From Symsagittifera roscoffensis (taxonomy: Eukaryota; Xenacoelomorpha; Acoela; Convolutidae), in assembly GCF_963678635.1 (NCBI RefSeq), contig NC_087070.1:17207318-17271317 (forward strand): DNA of 64,000 nucleotides. Reading direction: 5' to 3'. The notes under the pieces are model-generated. The model saw only the letters and a program-made list of their open reading frames with translations. It searched no databases and was not told the origin of the DNA. Positions 1-10,540 of this stretch are shown one piece after another; the first letter of the stretch is position 1, and each line of letters starts with the position of its first letter. The translations under genes were made by a program, and so were the position numbers.

Positions 1-427
1 ATATTCTTTTTGTTTTAGAGCCACGACACCTTCACAGGACAGATCAGAAGCAACCAGATGGCTTGACGCTCGTAACATGGGCTGTTGGTAGGCAACTCCT
101 GTCCATTGAAACGGTAGCTGACTCCCTAGTTTCTAGTAGAAAAAGCGCAGGCTCGGCTTTTAACGCCGGAACAGCCGCGAACGAGGCGGAAGACCGAAAA
201 TCTGAGAAATATTTTGAACCAAAAACTTTTCAAATTCACTAGCACTGAGATTTTTCTGAATATATTTTGTAAGATTTTGTGCACGTGTACCGACGAAACC
301 AGAGCAGGTATTTTTTAAGCAGAGAATCTCCCTGGTTAATACAGATTGCGAATGCGGCACAATAAATGACAGAACGGCGAGGTGTTTTTTATTTCAAACA
401 CAAAAAATGTTAACATAATTTTTTCAA
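1..427. other. Left edge, no assignable gene
   Basis: No recognised gene. On the minus strand a 66-codon open frame runs from 360 to 160 and includes a stretch reading YIQKNLSASEFEKF. The sequence around its start resembles the plus strand near 41,660-41,760: both share a TTTATTGTGCCG start and a GGAGATTCTC block about 40 bases later. The two may be fragments of one dispersed repeat. Function unknown. Confidence 0.3.
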
Positions 428-625
428 GTCGAGTTGCGTGTTCGAATTGAAGAAACGTAACCCTCATCGAGTTTAATTGCCATTACATCAACACTAATCA
501 TCTCCTTTTATCATTATCATTTCCTTATCCAGAAAATTCCGATGATGTTGACTGGATAATGTGATGACGGAGCAACTACTGACTGTAGCCTCGGCTACTA
601 TGATACTTTCGACCTACTCATTAAA
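428..625 (+). repeat. Left arm of an imperfect inverted repeat
   Basis: The reverse complement of this segment aligns with 7,562-7,757. Shared blocks include GATAAGGAA, TGATAATGATAAAA, AGTGTTGATGT, AACTCGAT and GAACACGCAACT, in the same order and spacing. The arms bracket about 6.9 kb of Penelope-like debris. Because Penelope-like reverse-transcriptase coding sequence lies just inside the left arm, the arms may be the 5' part of two copies in opposite orientation rather than true termini. Confidence 0.6.
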
Positions 626-779
626 AAAATTGCTCAAAAGATATATATCAATTAGTATCATTTTCATCGAGCGGAGACGCACACTTCGCTTTGGTTGGAA
701 AAGCAAAGTATTCAGGCTATTTTTGGAGCCCGATAAAATGGACTATTTAAGTATTCACCAAATTGAAGTCAACAGGTAG

Positions 780-1135
780 TCAACCGGCTTGTTGTACGGC
801 TTAGCAAAAGTACACAAGAAAGACATATCATTGCACCCTGTTCTATCTTTGCCTGGAAGTTCATATGGAACTTGAACGAAACATTAGCCAAATTGCTCGA
901 TAAAATTGAGGTAGCGAACATAGAAACAAACTCGCAAGTGACACGAGAGATTATTGCGAAGGTTAAATTAGACTCTGATGAGAAGATATTTTCTTCAGAT
1001 ATTAAAATTTTTTTCAATTTTGTTTCACTCAATAAGGCGGCTTTCGACATTGCCTCAGTAAATTTTATGAGCAGGAAAAAGCTCCAGACATTGCACGCAA
1101 AACTATGAAGAGATTGCTGTAGGTGAAGTACACTT
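780..1135 (+). pseudogene. Penelope-like reverse transcriptase fragment
   Basis: Short frames carry the N-terminal landmarks of a Penelope-like reverse transcriptase. LLYGLAKVHK (near 795) corresponds to the conserved YGLPK-H-K motif. LDSDEKIFSSDIKIFF (from about 967) corresponds to motif A, with its aspartate retained. An arginine/lysine-rich ARKTMKRLL follows near 1,095 in another frame. At least one frameshift and several stops interrupt the run, so it is dead. In the family this enzyme copies RNA by target-primed reverse transcription and is coupled to a C-terminal GIY-YIG endonuclease, which is absent from this fragment. Confidence 0.6.
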
Positions 1136-1429
1136 TTGAGAATGCGCTAAAAACGATGCAAATTCAAACAAATTTTTCGCACATTTTTTTGCATCTTCAG
1201 GATTTAAAAATCTACACTATCTGTACAAAATGATCAAAAATCATAAAAAGTGTCATACACGTCAATATTTCAAAAATTAAAAAAATCAACCAATCACAAC
1301 TTCACAATTATCACTTAAATTATGTAAAAATTAATATGTAACAATTTTATTCCTTTAGTCAATTTCTGACTGTTTTAACCTTTCTGTTTTTACAAGTTCG
1401 TTTTGTAGCTAATTTCATGCTTCAAATAA
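1136..1429. other. AT-rich spacer
   Basis: AT-rich with homopolymer T runs. I see no coding motif, RNA gene or clear repeat. Confidence 0.4.
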
Positions 1430-2784
1430 ATATTTCAATGTTTTTGTTTTCCAGTCTCTTTTTCTTAATGTGCAGTGCCTCTAAAGTAAGTAATTTGATG
1501 CTACTGGAGGCCTGATTGATTAACTTCCAATTACAATCCGACCTACCACTATCACTACCACACTGTTTTATATGCTGTCCAACTGGAGTATCCTCTTTTC
1601 GGTGTTCCTCAATCCTTGTGGTGAGATGTCGGACCGTTTGCACCCACAAAAATAAAGTCTCTACGCCATTTTTGATTTCACTTCATTGGAGGAGGATATT
1701 AAAGACGGCTTACAAGTTTTTATTTTCCTCCTCGTGAATATTAAATGAGCGTTGGTGATGTCGCGCCTTTTTTTTGCTAATTTCTGACCGTGATTCCACC
1801 GATATTGATGAAACATCAAGATGGGTGGTGAATCGCTGCTATAATCACAAAGTGTCCTTTTCTCAGCCATCTTTTTTTTGTTTTTGCCCTCACCGATGAT
1901 CCTTTCAAGGCTTCCGATGCAACCCGCGACGACCAACTTTAAGAATATTGGTTATCCAACCACTGTTTCCGGTTGATTTCTATCGCACTAACATATTTAT
2001 CCTATGTGGACGCCCTGCGGAAAATCCGGTGAACAGTTCCTTCAATCACACTTCTCTTCTTCTGAAGGGGGCGCAATTTCTAAAGCTTAGTTTGGTACCT
2101 GTATCTGTTGGTTTCTGATACCATCCACAGTTAATTTTCCTGTTTTTGTCAAAACAACTTTGTAAATCCAAAAATGCCAGTTTGCCAGATGTTTGCTGTC
2201 TCTATTGTTAACTGTAAAAATGAATGTAGTAAGTTTGCTGCCCGTAGCACCTCTTCAGTATCACCCTTCTTCGTTCTCACTACATCGTCAGCGTAACGGA
2301 GAAAAAACTTAGATTGATGCACTGGTTTAATTTTCTACCTTATCGAGACGCATCTTCTACAGTACCAGACCGTTTCACTTATATTTCGATACTCCTCTTC
2401 TAATATATCACCGCATTTTTTGACACCAGTTCAAACTGCATTCCTATACCACACCTTTTGATCTGTACGTGACCTTTTTATTCCACTCAGTACATAATCC
2501 ATTAAGATCGTTTTCGGTCATAAATATTTCGGGAAAATCCTTCGATATTGCAGTTTTGTACCATTTCAGTCAAAGATTTGCTAAAACAACGGCAAGAGAT
2601 ACCCCCTTGCCAAACCATCTTTCTGAACGTTTCATGTTTCATTAAACTTGAAACGGACTTGATTAAATACTATGTTCAACAGCCTCTTCACGGTTTTCTA
2701 GCCATTGATGGTGGCTCATCGTGCTCACACAACTTTCTCAGAGCTATGTCTCTTGCTTCTTTGAGTGAAACATTTCAGTCAAAG
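1430..2784 (-). pseudogene. Penelope-like element fragment, RT core to GIY-YIG end (minus strand)
   Basis: Read on the minus strand, this runs from the reverse-transcriptase core to the endonuclease tail. VSLKEARDIALRKL (near 2,770) is the segment after motif A. RYADDVVRTKKGDTEE (near 2,300) is motif C with the catalytic aspartate pair. The GIY-YIG region reads QTVRHLTTRIEEHR near 1,640, and LLTLEALHI follows near 1,485. Multiple frameshifts and stops break it. The order RT then endonuclease is diagnostic for canonical Penelope-like elements. It abuts a plus-strand relative at about 2,785, forming a head-to-head inverted pair. Confidence 0.7.
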
Positions 2785-3560
2785 AGGACCGGTCTCATTG
2801 GGTGTTATTTTTATGGACCTTCTCCAACACATAAAAAATTGGCGCAACTAATCCATTACTCATCAGCTTCTTTCGGGTTTTCTCCGTTATGTTGACGATA
2901 CAGTGAGAATAGTAAAGGGTGATCCTGAAGAGATGCTACAGCTAGCAAACTTACTACATCCAAACTTACAGTTCACAATAGAGACAGAAAACATCTGGTA
3001 TTTTGGCATTTTTGGATTTACAAAGTAGTATTGACAAAAACAGGAAAATTAACTGTGGGTGGTATCAGAAACCAACAGATACAGGCACCATACTAAACTT
3101 TAGAAGTTGCGCCTCCTTCAGTGGAAGAGAAGTTTGATTGAAGGAACTGTTCATCGGGTTTTCCGCAGTACGTCCACATAGGAAGAATATGTTGAAGCGA
3201 TGGAAATCAATCGTAAACCGTGGTTTAATAACCAAGATCCGGAAAGTTGGTCGACGTGGGTTGCATCGCAAGCCCTTGAAAAGATCATCGGGAAGGGCAA
3301 AAACAGAAAAAGGTGCAGACTCATCTATGTTGGCCAGACGGTTCGACATTTCACCACAAGGATTGAGGAACACCGAGAAGAGTATACCTTAGTTGGACAG
3401 CATATAAGGCATTGTGGTGGTGATAGTTGTTAATCGGATTTTAATTGGATAACCGACCAGGCCTTCACCACAATTAAGTTACTTACATTAGAGGCGCTGC
3501 ACATAAGGAAAGAGGGACCGGCAATTAACACGCGCAAAAAGTTTAAAGTAGCGAGCTGAC
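2785..3560 (+). pseudogene. Penelope-like element fragment, motif C to GIY-YIG end
   Basis: A plus-strand fragment. RYVDDTVRIVKGDPEE near 2,890 is motif C with an intact DD pair. It continues through the thumb region (WYQKPTDTGT) into VGQTVRHFTTRIEEHREEY near 3,330, the GIY-YIG nuclease segment, then LLTLEALHIRKE near 3,480. Several frameshifts and stops separate these blocks. The family nuclease nicks target DNA to prime reverse transcription. The 3' end continues into a segment repeated at about 5,785. Confidence 0.7.
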
Positions 3561-4311
3561 ACTAACCCTATAAACCCCTAGAAAAAATTTTTGGGTAAGA
3601 CAAAGAATATTGAAATACTTTACATGTTAGCGATAAAACTAAATTGTAAATACAAAAAAATGAAAATTCGCAGAAGTTTGTGACTAAATGATTGAAAATT
3701 TTACTTTACAAATGTTAGTAATATATTTAGTAATAATTGTAATGTTGTTTTTGGTTAAATTTTTCATGTAAAATTAAGTGCAATGAAATTTGAAATGCAC
3801 AGAAAGATGGTTTGGCTATGGGCGCCACTCTTGAAGTCATACTGGCAAATTTGTGGTTTAAAGAGTTCAAACCTGTATTGAGGAAAGAGATTCCCGAAAT
3901 TTACAAGCCAATTGAAGATCCACAAGAAATCTGTCCAGAATGTAGGAAAAAAGTTACTTATAGACAAAAAGATGGTGAATAGGAAAATTGTCTAAGTGGT
4001 TAATTCAAAAAAGTGGTAAGCTTCAAGAAATGGAATTTTAAAATTATAGCTAAAGTTATTTGGTTTTTTTGGCATGCTGTGAGTTAAGAAAAAGAAACCA
4101 ACACTCAGAGGAATGAAAACACTTCCTGAGATATGTAGATGATATCGTGAGAACTGTGAAAGGAGAACCAGAAGAAATGTTACATGCTGCAAACCAAGTA
4201 AGTCCTAATCTACAGTTTACTTTAGAAAAAGCTAACGAGAAAGACAACTTAGCCTTTCTTGACATTAACCTTAAAGTTGACACACGTAAAAACGTAAATT
4301 GTCGATGATAA
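3545..4311 (+). repeat. Direct repeat, copy 1 (partner at about 5,785-6,547)
   Basis: About 765 bases nearly identical in order and content to 5,785-6,547. It starts at AAAGTAGCGAGCTGACACTA, the 3' end of one Penelope-like fragment, and runs into a second fragment of a different subfamily. The junction between the two fragments was therefore present before this block was duplicated. Confidence 0.75.
3770..4311 (+). pseudogene. Penelope-like reverse transcriptase fragment (second subfamily)
   Basis: One frame carries DGLAMGATLEVILANLWF near 3,815, matching the DGLAMG-PL motif B of this reverse-transcriptase group. After a frameshift, LRYVDDIVRTVKGEPEE near 4,125 gives motif C with both aspartates, followed by LAFLDINLKVDT. 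It ends in stops just before 4,311. No endonuclease end is attached here. The wording of the motif C flank differs from the 2.8-kb fragment, so this is a distinct subfamily. Confidence 0.65.
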
Positions 4312-4957
4312 AAAAAACTACTTGTATTATACCCTAAGTGCTATGAAATTACTATATTATATTAAGTCACTGCTGTTGTGATATATAACAAAAAGGTATG
4401 TCTGAGGACTGCATTTTTATGCGTTAACGTTCGATCAAATTTATAACGTTCATATTTGAGTGGAATTAAAGTTAACATAAAAGTTATAGCCAATATATTT
4501 AAATCGTTGGTAGCTGTAAACCATTTCCTTTCCGTATGCATCTTGTATTTTTGAACCAACGCTTAGCAATCTGAACCACTCACGAAATTTGAAGATCGGC
4601 TGACAGTTCGGTGTCATGAAATCATTGAACAAAAAAAATAACGGTAAAGTTATGGAATTATGAATTAAGCAAAATGACTTTAATTGGAGATTTGCATACT
4701 GAAGATACTGATAGTGAGCATTTAAGTTTCTCTGTCTTCTCAACTGGTAGCCAATCAAAAAACAGTTGTATTAACGATCGTTATATAGTTTTCATATCAC
4801 GGTGGAAAACATAGCAGATGAAGCAACAAGAAAACATGAGCAGAGTTGTAAACAACAGTTTTACTTGAACAATCTTTTACAAATAACGTGGTGTATTTAT
4901 GCAAAAGAAAAGTATGGGAAAGCTACTGATCTATTAATTGCTACCATTGAAAACGTA
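4311..4957 (+). repeat. Duplicated segment of unknown coding content, copy 1
   Basis: About 650 bases closely matching 7,936-8,582. Both begin with AAACTAC-TGTATTATACCC and end at ATTGAAAACGTA. The plus strand has short frames containing LNNLLQITWCI and KATDLLIATIENV, also present in the partner. After the shared end this copy jumps into a minus-strand Penelope-like fragment, whereas the partner continues into an open frame and then Polinton sequence. Confidence 0.7.
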
Positions 4958-4967
4958 CCAGTCAAAG

Positions 4968-5280
4968 ATTTGCTAAAACAACGGCAAGAGATGCCCCCTT
5001 GCCAAACCATCTTTCTGAACGTTTCATGTTTCATTGCACTTGAAACGGATTTGACTAACTACCATGTTCAACAGCCTCTTCATTGTTTTCTAGCCATTGA
5101 TGGTGGCGCATCGTGCTCACACAGATTTCTCAGAGCTATGTCTTTTGCTTCTTTGAGTGAAACATTTGTATACAAACTCTTCACATCTAAAGATATCATA
5201 TTGTCATTGGGCTCAAGGCTCTTGCTCTCTAAGATTTCGCTCGTTTCTAGTGAGTTAATTTCGATGTTTGCGCCCTAAAT
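4968..5280 (-). pseudogene. Penelope-like reverse transcriptase motif A fragment (minus strand)
   Basis: Read from 5,280 down to 4,968, one frame gives NMISLDVKSLYTNVSLKEAK, a well-preserved reverse-transcriptase motif A, then LCEHDAPPSMARK. Most of the segment aligns with 2,568-2,780. Later stops and a truncated end make it a fragment. Confidence 0.7.
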
Positions 5281-5341
5281 TTTCGCAAAAAAAGTTTGCA
5301 CAAACCTTGTCGAGGTTATAGTAAGAGCTACCAGGCAATGA

Positions 5342-5800
5342 GAGGACCGCTCTCATTGGGGTGTTATTTTTATGGACCTTCTCCAACACATAAAAATTGG
5401 CGCAACTAATCCATTACTCATCAGCTACTTTCGGGCCTTCTCCGTTATGTTGACGATATAGTGAGAACAGTAAAGGGTGATCGTGAAGAGATACTACAGC
5501 TAGCAAACTTACTACATCCAAATTTACATTCCACAATAGAGACAGAAAACATCTGGTAATTTGGCATTTTTGGATTTACAAAGTAGTTTTGACAAAAACA
5601 GGAAAACTATTTGTGGGTGGTATCAGAAACCAACAGATACGGGTACCATACTAACATTTGGAAGTTGCGCCCCCTTCAGCGGAAGAGAAGTTTGATTGAA
5701 GGAACTGTTCACCGGGTTTTCCGCAGTACGTCCACATATGAAGAATATGTTGAAGCGATGGAAATCAATCGCGCGAAGAATTCAAAAGTAGCGAGCTGAC
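5342..5800 (+). pseudogene. Penelope-like element fragment, internally deleted
   Basis: Parallels the 2,785 fragment: RYVDDIVRTVKGDREE near 5,450 is motif C, and a 62-codon open stretch from 5,611 covers the region before the nuclease. It then jumps from EINR directly to the element's 3' end sequence (NSKVAS), so the GIY-YIG domain present at 3.3 kb has been deleted. The inverted arrangement with the preceding minus-strand fragment repeats that seen at 2,785. Confidence 0.65.
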
Positions 5801-6547
5801 ACTAGCCCTATAAATCCCTAGAAAAAATTCTTGGGTAAGACAAAGAATATTGAAATACCTTACATGTTAGCAATAAAACGAATTGTAAAAACAAAAAAAA
5901 TGAAAACTCGCAGAAATTTGTGACTAAATGAATGAAAATTTCACATAACAGTTGTTAGTGATAAATTTAGTAATAATTGTAATGTTGTTTTTGGTTAAAT
6001 TTTTCAAGTAAAAACTAAGTGCAATGAAATGTGGTATGCACAGAAGGATGGTTTGGCTATGGGCGCCTTTTTGAAGTCATACTGGCAAGTCTGTGGATTA
6101 AAGCGTTCGAACCTGTATTGAGGAAAGAGATTCCCAAAATTTGCAAGCCAATTGAAGATCTACAAGAAATCTGTCCAGAATGAAGGAAAAAAATTACGTT
6201 AAGACAAAAAGATGTTGAATAGGAAAATTGTCTAAGTGGTTAAATCAAAAAAGTGGTAAGCTTCAAGAAATGGAATTTTAACATTATAGCTAAAGTTATT
6301 TGGTTTTTTTGGCATGCGGTGAGTTAAGAGAAAGAAACCAACACTCAGAGGAATGAAAACACTTCCTGAGATATGTAGATTATGTCGTGAGAACTGTGAA
6401 AGGAGAACCAGAAGAAGTGTTACATGCTGCAAACCAAGTAAGTCCTAATCTACAGTTTACTTTAGAAAAGGCTAACGAGAAAAGCAACTTAGCCTTTCTT
6501 GACATTAACCTTAAAGTTGACACATGTAAAAACGTAAATTGTCGATG
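5785..6547 (+). repeat. Direct repeat, copy 2 (partner at 3,545-4,311)
   Basis: Near-identical to 3,545-4,311. Unlike copy 1 it continues past the shared end into more of the same reverse transcriptase. Confidence 0.75.
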
Positions 6548-7285
6548 GTATCAAAAACCAACTGATACAGTTAAATTTCCTAATTTCAGGAGCTGCGCTC
6601 CACTTCTCTATAAGAAGAACATAATGGAAGGCGCAGTTCATCGGACTATTAGATGCACTTCAACTTGGAATAAGTTCGATGAGTCCATGAAGGTAAATAG
6701 GAAACAATGGGTGGACAACCAATACCCACAATCTTGGACTGCTCAAATTGTTTTCAGGACCCTTGACAGACTCAACAAAGGAAAATTAAACAAGAGACCT
6801 GGTAAGGGCTTAACTCAAGGGGTATTGATAATACTGGCACACCACCCATGATAGTGGTGCAGTAACGAGGCAATGAAAGTCTGATATTTGCAAATAAATT
6901 GCGGAAGATAAAAACAGCGCCAAATGTTTTCAACACAAGGAAGCTGAAAACCTGCTTACCATCCTTAAAGTCTTCTTTTTCACGTGAACTAAAATCAAAA
7001 GTGGCTTACAAGATTTCATGTTGTGGGTGTAACTCCACTATTTTGACCAAACGGATCGACATTTAACCACTGAAATTGACGAACACTGAAAACAGGACTC
7101 ACCTGTAGGACAATATCTAGGGCAGTGTGGAAATGAGGTCACGAGCACAGGAATGTCATGGGAGGTTATAGACCAAGCTAACACCAACGTCAAGCTACTG
7201 ACCTTAGAAGCACTTCACATTTGGAAGGAGAGACCGAGAATAAACACTCGCGATAAGTTCAAGATCAGGAATTCAAGCTATGGTT
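6010..7285 (+). pseudogene. Penelope-like element fragment, RT motif B to GIY-YIG end
   Basis: This is the most extended fragment of the second subfamily. The motif B region lies near 6,045. A 154-codon open frame (6,387-6,851) starts just after the motif C region and covers LAFLDINLKVDT and WYQKPTDTVKFPNF. From 7,030 to 7,285 there is a degenerate GIY-YIG segment with ASP/GLU-rich TEIDEH, then LLTLEALHIWKERPRINTRD. Frameshifts and a non-conserved 170-base interval around 6,850-7,020 separate the parts. Confidence 0.65.
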
Positions 7286-7561
7286 CCAAAAACGAATTTT
7301 CAGCATTTACAAAAACAGTATTTGATAGACCCGTAGCCTCATATGAGACCATTTTTTCGGATTCTTTCAAATCGAGTACTTCAGTGCAGGTGCTCGTTTT
7401 CTGAATCTCGTCGGTTTGATTCCTAACAATCTGACTATTTACTTTCCTTCATACTATACTTGACTTTTCCCTAAATTTCGATGTTTCATTGATTTTTTTT
7501 CTGGGTGACAAAATGAAAGACTAGTGTATAAATTTCGGTTACCATGGTGATGTGATAAACA
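7286..7561. other. Unassigned spacer
   Basis: No motif, RNA gene or repeat recognised. The flanking Penelope-like frame runs out without a conserved block. Confidence 0.4.
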
Positions 7562-7757
7562 GAAGGTCAAAAGCATCCTAAAAAGTATCCCGAGGTTATA
7601 GTCAGGAGTCCATTCATGCTATATTTCAGTCAAAACTCATAGATTTTTCTAGATAAGGAAGTGATAATGATAAAAAAGGAGACAATAAGTGTTGATGTGC
7701 TTAAAACTTAACTCGATACGGTTTAGTTTCCCATTAAGAACACGCAACTTAGTAGTA
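7562..7757 (-). repeat. Right arm of an imperfect inverted repeat
   Basis: Aligns with the reverse complement of 428-625 over its whole length. Outside the arm the two flanks diverge. Confidence 0.6.
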
Positions 7758-7803
7758 AGGTAATTCGCCGGCGCTTCAACACGGGGGGTTCCTACACAGG
7801 GTT

Positions 7804-7915
7804 GCTCCAGAGCCTTATCCCAAAACCACATAGGCGCTCCAGACAAATTTTTGCGGTGCTCCAGACCTTAATTCCAAAACCACATAGGGGCTCCAAACAA
7901 ATTTTTCAAACCACT
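7804..7915 (+). repeat. Two tandem units of about 55 bp
   Basis: Two adjacent units share CTCCAGA, CCAAAACCACATAGG and GCTCCA-ACAAATTTTT. The second unit differs at several bases. No function is evident. Confidence 0.6.
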
Positions 7916-7935
7916 GGGGCACTCCATAGAGGAAA

Positions 7936-8582
7936 ATAAAACTACATGTATTATACCCTAAGTGCTATGAAATGACTAAATTATATTAAGTCACTGCTGT
8001 TGCGATATATAACAAAAAGGTATGTCTGGGGACTGCATTTGCATGCGTTAACGTTCGATCAAATTTATAACGTTCATATTTGAGTGGATATAAAGTTAAC
8101 ACAAAAGTTATTGCAAATATATTTAAACCGTTGATAGCTGTAAACCATTTCCTTTCCGTATGCATCTTGTATTTTTGAACCAACGCTCAGCAATCTGAAC
8201 CACTCACGAAGTTTGAACAGCGGCTGGCAGTCCGGTGTCATGAAATAATTGAACAATAAAAATAATGGTAAAATTATGGAATAATGAATTAAGCAAAATG
8301 ATTTTAATTGAAGATTGGCATACTGAAGATATTGATAGTGAGCATTTAAGTTTCTCTGTCTTCTCAACTGGTACCCGATCAACAAACAGTTGTATTAACG
8401 ATCGTTATACAGTTTTCATATCACGGTGGAAAAAAATAGCTGATAAAGCAACAAAAGAATATGAGCAGAGTTGTAAAGAACAGTTTCACTTGAACAATCT
8501 TTTACAAATAACGTGGTGTATTTTTGCAAAAGAAAAGTTTGGGAAAGCTACTGATCTATTATTTGCAACCATTGAAAACGTA
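7936..8582 (+). repeat. Duplicated segment of unknown coding content, copy 2
   Basis: Partner of 4,311-4,957. This copy is less damaged on the plus strand, where the final 320 bases lie in an open frame that continues past the end of the duplication. It is therefore likely the parent arrangement. Confidence 0.7.
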
Positions 8583-8816
8583 TTTGAACACTATTAACAT
8601 AAATTGATTGAGAAAGAGGTAGAGCGAATGATTCGACTTTGTTTTGATAAACTTTCAAAATATCAAAAACTTCCAGTGGTTTATCTCAATATCTACCACC
8701 GAGATATAAGACTGAGTAAGTGGTATCTTCAAGGTTACTTTCACTTCCACTGGCTAGAAATTCAGCATGTCCGCGAGGTGTTGGAAAAAAAACAAATTGA
8801 AATTGGAAAAACGTAG
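8265..8816 (+). pseudogene. Unrecognised gene with one in-frame stop
   Basis: Two open stretches (8,265-8,597 and 8,604-8,816) lie in the same frame, separated by one TAA at 8,595, giving about 182 codons. Visible sequence includes LNNLLQITWCIFAKEKFGKA and a charged C-terminal end with VLEKKQIEIGK. I recognise no domain. It sits immediately upstream of Polinton genes and may be a Polinton accessory gene or a captured host fragment. A short relative of its first half is at 4.8 kb. Confidence 0.35.
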
Positions 8817-9182
8817 AGTTACATCAATAGACTTGAAAATCCGGAAAACTCTGACCGCCGAAATTATTTTCAAGCTACTTGTTCTCTGTTTTTCTTTTCT
8901 AGCAAAAATGACATAAACTATGACGTTGCCATTAAACTTAGACCATATGGAGGTCTGATTGGCATAGATAATTTTTCATGGGACAAGTACTTGAAAGATT
9001 CAAAAATATTACGACTGCATGCAATTTTTACACGATGCCGCGGGATTTGTTGACGAATTTTATAACACTGATCCCAGCTACTGTTACATGCTACCCTGGA
9101 AGTGTAACAACAGCATGATTGGTCACTTGAATGGTATTACTTTCTGTTTTTATGTTAAACTGACAAAACCAAGTCTCTATCA
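8817..9182 (+). other. Degenerate coding remnants
   Basis: Short frames in different phases (for example one with INYDVAIKLRPYGGLIGIDN near 8,930) look like the decayed body of a gene lying between the preceding and following frames. No family recognised. Confidence 0.3.
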
Positions 9183-9722
9183 ATGTTGAAGGAAAGATCA
9201 GTCGTGCTAGACGTGGAAGGAGTCCGCTGTAGGAAAAACAATTTTATAGTTAAAGAACTAGCCATTACAACTTCTGATTACAGTGACTATCTTTTTTTTA
9301 TACCTCCAGCCAGCTTCAATTCACTTTCTAAATGTGAACAAAAATTTAACATTTGGTTGACAAAAAACTTGCACGGAATTCAATGGGAAAGCGGTGATTA
9401 TTTACATTTAAATCTCAATCAGATTATTCAGAGTTTTGTTTTGAGAAATCCTAACGCCGTATTTTACGCTAAAGCAAAAGAAAAGAATGATCTTCTGGCA
9501 ACGTTTATGGATCGAAAAGTTGAGAACTTTGATGAATTGGGTTGCCCGAGAATTGAAAATTGACATTTGAAAAACTATCCAGCTTGCAATAGACATTTTC
9601 ATTATAACCACTCCAGGAATCACTGCGCACTGAAAAAAAACAAGGCGTTTTTTGATTGGTTGAAGAATGAGCAAACCTATCTCCAAATTCAGTTTATGTG
9701 CTTGGATGAACCCAGAGAGTGA
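9183..9722 (+). pseudogene. DEDD (RNase H-fold) exonuclease-like protein of the Polinton, one in-frame stop
   Basis: Begins VVLDVEGVRCR, a D-x-E pair typical of the first motif of DEDD nucleases. LHGIQW follows near residue 60. A TGA at 9,561 interrupts the frame, which then continues as a Cys/His cluster (NYPACNRHFHYNHSRNHCAL) and FFDWLK up to 9,722. A CP motif before the stop and the later Cys/His residues suggest a zinc-binding end. The family assignment rests on this motif order and on position beside the ATPase, integrase and polymerase genes. The role in the element (perhaps genome processing) is inference. Confidence 0.45.
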
Positions 9723-10159
9723 CATCAATTTATCATTAACAAGAGTAGAACTAATTGATTGCCGAGGTCAAGTAGTGCAGCGAAGAGAACAAATCACTTT
9801 ATCTGAAGAAGATGTAACTACTTTGAGAAGGTTTTTCCCGATGATGGATCAATTCACATACTTTCCATGGTTCAAGTTTATTCAAAATATTAGCCAGCAA
9901 ACGAGGAATTTATCTTCCCAAGCTAGTCTTAGTACCCAAACGTCAGCCCGGAGTTCGAAAGGATCTCAGCAGCAGTGACTTACCTGAAGACGTTCAGAAA
10001 TTAGTAAAAAAAAACTGAGTGAATAAAATCATATATCATGCGAAAACTAAAAATTTCCCAGCTAATTATGTAGTGGAAATGTATGACAATGAGAATGACA
10101 CTACTTATGTTTATACTGGTCATACTCGATACGACATTTTTTACTGTTCAGAAGAATAA
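9667..10159 (+). pseudogene. Small Polinton-associated protein, frameshifted
   Basis: An open stretch of 103 codons (9,667-9,978) ends in a Ser/Gln-rich tail. The continuation appears in another frame just before that stop as SDLPEDVQKLVKK, then after one TGA reads NYVVEMYDNENDTTYVYTGH to a TAA at 10,157. The whole would be about 160 codons. No domain recognised. Its start overlaps the end of the preceding gene by about 55 bases, as expected for a compact viral genome. Confidence 0.45.
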
Positions 10160-10261
10160 ATAATAAATTTTATAACCGACCATTTTTCTTCCTCAATAAG
10201 AAACGGTTGATATAGAAAGATAGTCGGAGAGAGGGAGAAAAAAAATAAATTGAAAACCTGA

Positions 10262-10540
10262 AGGTCTGAAATAGCAGATGATGAGACCGATGCAACTATA
10301 GTTACTGATTTTGTTTATGATCGAATTAACACCGAACAAAAACCTTGGAAACTTTGTTTTGATGCCACTGTTCCCGGATCAGAAGTAGTTTTTTTGTCTC
10401 AATTGTTTATAATTTTAATTTTATTAAGCGTTTGTATCTACAAACTTTCTTTGACGCAACTAAGCTGTGAAGAAACATCAGTTTGGTTTTCTATATTGTC
10501 TGGTTTAGTTGGGTACGTGCTACCAAAACCAAGGATATGA
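10262..10540 (+). CDS. Polinton membrane protein with two hydrophobic spans
   Basis: An open frame of 92 codons with no in-frame ATG at its start, so it is probably 5'-truncated or starts upstream in a damaged part. It contains WKLCFDATVPGSEVVFL, a hydrophobic span LFIILILLSVCIYKL, then WFSILSGLVGYVLPKP with a second hydrophobic stretch. Short membrane proteins ending in a GYLLP-like motif next to the packaging ATPase are known in Polintons. Its stop overlaps the next gene's start in an ATGA tetranucleotide (10,537-10,540). Confidence 0.5.
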   Translation, partial: RSEIADDETDATIVTDFVYDRINTEQKPWKLCFDATVPGSEVVFLSQLFIILILLSVCIYKLSLTQLSCEETSVWFSILSGLVGYVLPKPRI

